Positions 7,654 to 8,474 of a stretch of 8,474 nucleotides of DNA are shown here, one piece after another. The DNA lies in contig JAICEG010000227.1 in the NCBI GenBank assembly GCA_025924295.1, forward strand, positions 1 to 8,474. Direction: 5' to 3'. The notes under the pieces were generated by a model. It saw nothing but the letters and a program-made list of their open reading frames with translations, ran no database searches and was not told where the DNA came from. Made by a program: the position numbers and the translations under genes. Numbering within the stretch: position 1 is the stretch's first letter; the number at the start of each line of letters is the position of its first letter. The DNA is from Vicinamibacteria bacterium (lineage in GTDB: Bacteria > Acidobacteriota > Vicinamibacteria > Vicinamibacterales > UBA2999).

Positions 7654-7674
7654 TTTGTGCATGTCTTGCACAAA
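7654..7674. promoter_or_regulatory. Perfect inverted repeat TTTGTGCA-N5-TGCACAAA upstream of glnN
   Basis: TTTGTGCA (7654-7661) and TGCACAAA (7667-7674) are exact reverse complements separated by TGTCT. A third copy of the half-site, TTTGTGCA, lies at 7749-7756 and overlaps the predicted glnN -10 box. The arrangement suggests a dimeric regulator binding far upstream and at the promoter, as in repression by looping or activator cooperativity. The regulator is not identifiable from the sequence. Confidence 0.5.
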
Positions 7675-7703
7675 CAGGCGGTCATCCTTGCAGAAATCGC
7701 CAG

Positions 7704-7730
7704 TGCATGGCGCGGATGCATGGCGCCGGA
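7704..7730. repeat. Short near-tandem direct repeat TGCATGGCGC
   Basis: TGCATGGCGC occurs at 7704-7713 and again at 7717-7726, each followed by GGA or CGGA, giving a 13-base period. It lies between the inverted repeat and the predicted glnN promoter and shares the TGCAT core with those half-sites. Confidence 0.5.
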
Positions 7731-7760
7731 TTGCAAACTGTTCGTTCTTTTGTGCATAAT
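7731..7760 (+). promoter_or_regulatory. Predicted sigma-70 promoter of glnN
   Basis: TTGCAA (7731-7736, a 4/6 match to the -35) is followed after 18 bases by CATAAT (7755-7760, a 5/6 match to the -10). The transcript would start near 7767 with a leader of about 75 bases. The -10 overlaps a copy of the TTTGTGCA half-site, so a factor bound there would interfere with polymerase. Confidence 0.5.
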
Positions 7761-7842
7761 TCGTTGGTCGCCGCTGTGTTCACGCGAGCGTCACCCATCA
7801 CACATATCCGCACCAGCGCACGAGAAAGGACAGGCCGCCATA

Positions 7843-8474
7843 ATGGGATCCGCAGCTCTTTCTGAAGCCGTGAAAAGCATCAACGAGTGGTCCATGAGCG
7901 AGGGGCGCGCGTTGACCTCGCCGGTCAAGGCAGCCACGGTGTTCGGCAGCCTCGCGTTCAATGACAAGGCGCAGCAGGAGCGCTTGCCGAAGCCGGTCTA
8001 CCGCGCGCTCCGCGCAACCGTCACGCGCGGTGAACCACTCGAGCTCTCAACCGCGGATGCAGTCGCGACGGCGCTGAAGGACTGGGCGGTCGAGCACGGC
8101 GCCACGCACTACACGCACTGGTTCCAGCCGATGACCGGCATCACCGCCGAGAAGCACGACTCGTTTCTGGCGCCGACGGCTGATGGAACCGCGATCGCGG
8201 AGTTCCGTGGCAAAGAGTTGATCAAGGGTGAGCCGGACGCATCGAGTTTCCCGTCTGGCGGAATGCGGTCGACCTTCGAAGCGCGCGGCTACACGGCGTG
8301 GGATCCCACGAGCCCGCCCTGGCTGCTGTTCAATGGTGGCAACAGCGTCACGCTGGTCATCCCGACGGCGTTCGTGAGCTGGACAGGAGAGGCGCTCGAC
8401 AAGAAGACGCCGTTGCTGCGCTCGATGGAAGCCGTGTCGAAGCAGGCGGTCCGCGTGTTGAAGCTGTTCGGATC
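7843..8474 (+). CDS. glnN: Type III glutamine synthetase, N-terminal part (runs off window)
   Basis: The first 210 codons are present and open to the window end. Family members are usually somewhat over 700 residues, so roughly the first third is seen. The enzyme joins ammonia to glutamate with ATP to make glutamine, in large oligomers in the cytoplasm. Recognition rests on two family-typical blocks: THYTHWFQPMTG followed by TAEKHDSF (88-108), and GKELIKGEPDASSFPSGG (123-140) followed by STFEARGYTAWDPTSP (143-158). These separate GSIII from the shorter GlnA (GSI) and GSII families. The ATG is chosen because the protein begins directly before the usual N-terminal region, with a purine-rich stretch upstream. 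Many databases label this family glnA or 'glutamine synthetase III'. Repeated half-sites upstream suggest nitrogen or other regulated control. Confidence 0.93.
   Translation, partial: MGSAALSEAVKSINEWSMSEGRALTSPVKAATVFGSLAFNDKAQQERLPKPVYRALRATVTRGEPLELSTADAVATALKDWAVEHGATHYTHWFQPMTGITAEKHDSFLAPTADGTAIAEFRGKELIKGEPDASSFPSGGMRSTFEARGYTAWDPTSPPWLLFNGGNSVTLVIPTAFVSWTGEALDKKTPLLRSMEAVSKQAVRVLKLFG

Larger units (their letters stand above)
7545..7842. other. Gene-free divergent region upstream of glnN
   Basis: No credible coding sequence is seen between the regulator promoter and glnN. The part at 7560-7640 shows no recognisable structure. The part at 7650-7760 holds an inverted repeat, a short direct repeat and a predicted promoter, annotated separately. 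The part at 7761-7842 is the likely glnN leader, ending in a purine-rich GAGAAAGGA (7822-7830) 12 bases before the ATG. That distance is longer than usual for a ribosome-binding site. Confidence 0.6.

Noticed and set aside
7654..7674. NtrC binding site (TGCAC-N5-GTGCA type)
   Set aside because: The half-sites here are in the opposite order (GTGCA-N5-TGCAC), so the NtrC consensus is not met despite the nitrogen gene downstream.
7722..7735. Sigma-54 (-24/-12) promoter for glnN, TGGCGCCGGATTGC
   Set aside because: The spacing between GG and GC is 9 bases, not the required 10, and the CAC part of the -24 box is not conserved. The sigma-70 match at 7731-7760 is better.

Overview
The window is GC-rich and densely coded. 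Several traits suggest an acidobacterium, perhaps of the Vicinamibacteria type: an ECF sigma factor beside a Ser/Thr kinase, a type III glutamine synthetase, a degenerate GGCTCTAGGC-type intergenic repeat, and a GGGGTCAGACCCC palindrome inside a gene. The placement is inferred from gene content and repeat style. There is no rRNA or phylogenetic marker here to prove it.

Left part (1-2127). The window opens in the lysine-rich tail of a plus-strand gene. A small unrecognised gene (191-496) follows, also with a Lys/Ala/Thr-rich tail, preceded by a perfect 8-bp hairpin and a strong Shine-Dalgarno. Next come a stand-alone Ser/Thr protein kinase (minus strand, 518-1405) and a divergently transcribed ECF-type sigma factor (plus strand, 1483-2127), separated by 77 bp. 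The sigma factor carries DTGD where most ECF factors carry an acidic DAED-like motif, so the pair is a candidate kinase-activated sigma switch.

Middle part (2124-7544, all minus strand). A promoter with an AT-rich palindrome in its spacer drives an ArsR-HTH/SAM-methyltransferase fusion (6549-7499). This is followed after 9 bp by full-length cobalamin-dependent methionine synthase metH (2826-6539), then a repeat-filled gap and a GNAT acetyltransferase (2124-2717). The fusion regulator is well placed to tune metH to the SAM/SAH or methionine state of the cell. Inside metH, a 57-bp double-palindromic repeat is read through in frame in the C-terminal activation domain. The sigma and GNAT genes converge and share a CTAG for their stop codons.

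Right part (7545-8474). About 340 bp without a gene separates the regulator from the 5' end of a plus-strand type III glutamine synthetase gene (glnN, 7843 to beyond the window). This gap holds a perfect 8-bp inverted repeat, repeated GTGCAT half-sites, a short direct repeat and a plausible sigma-70 promoter. No tRNA, rRNA, CRISPR array or transposase gene was seen.
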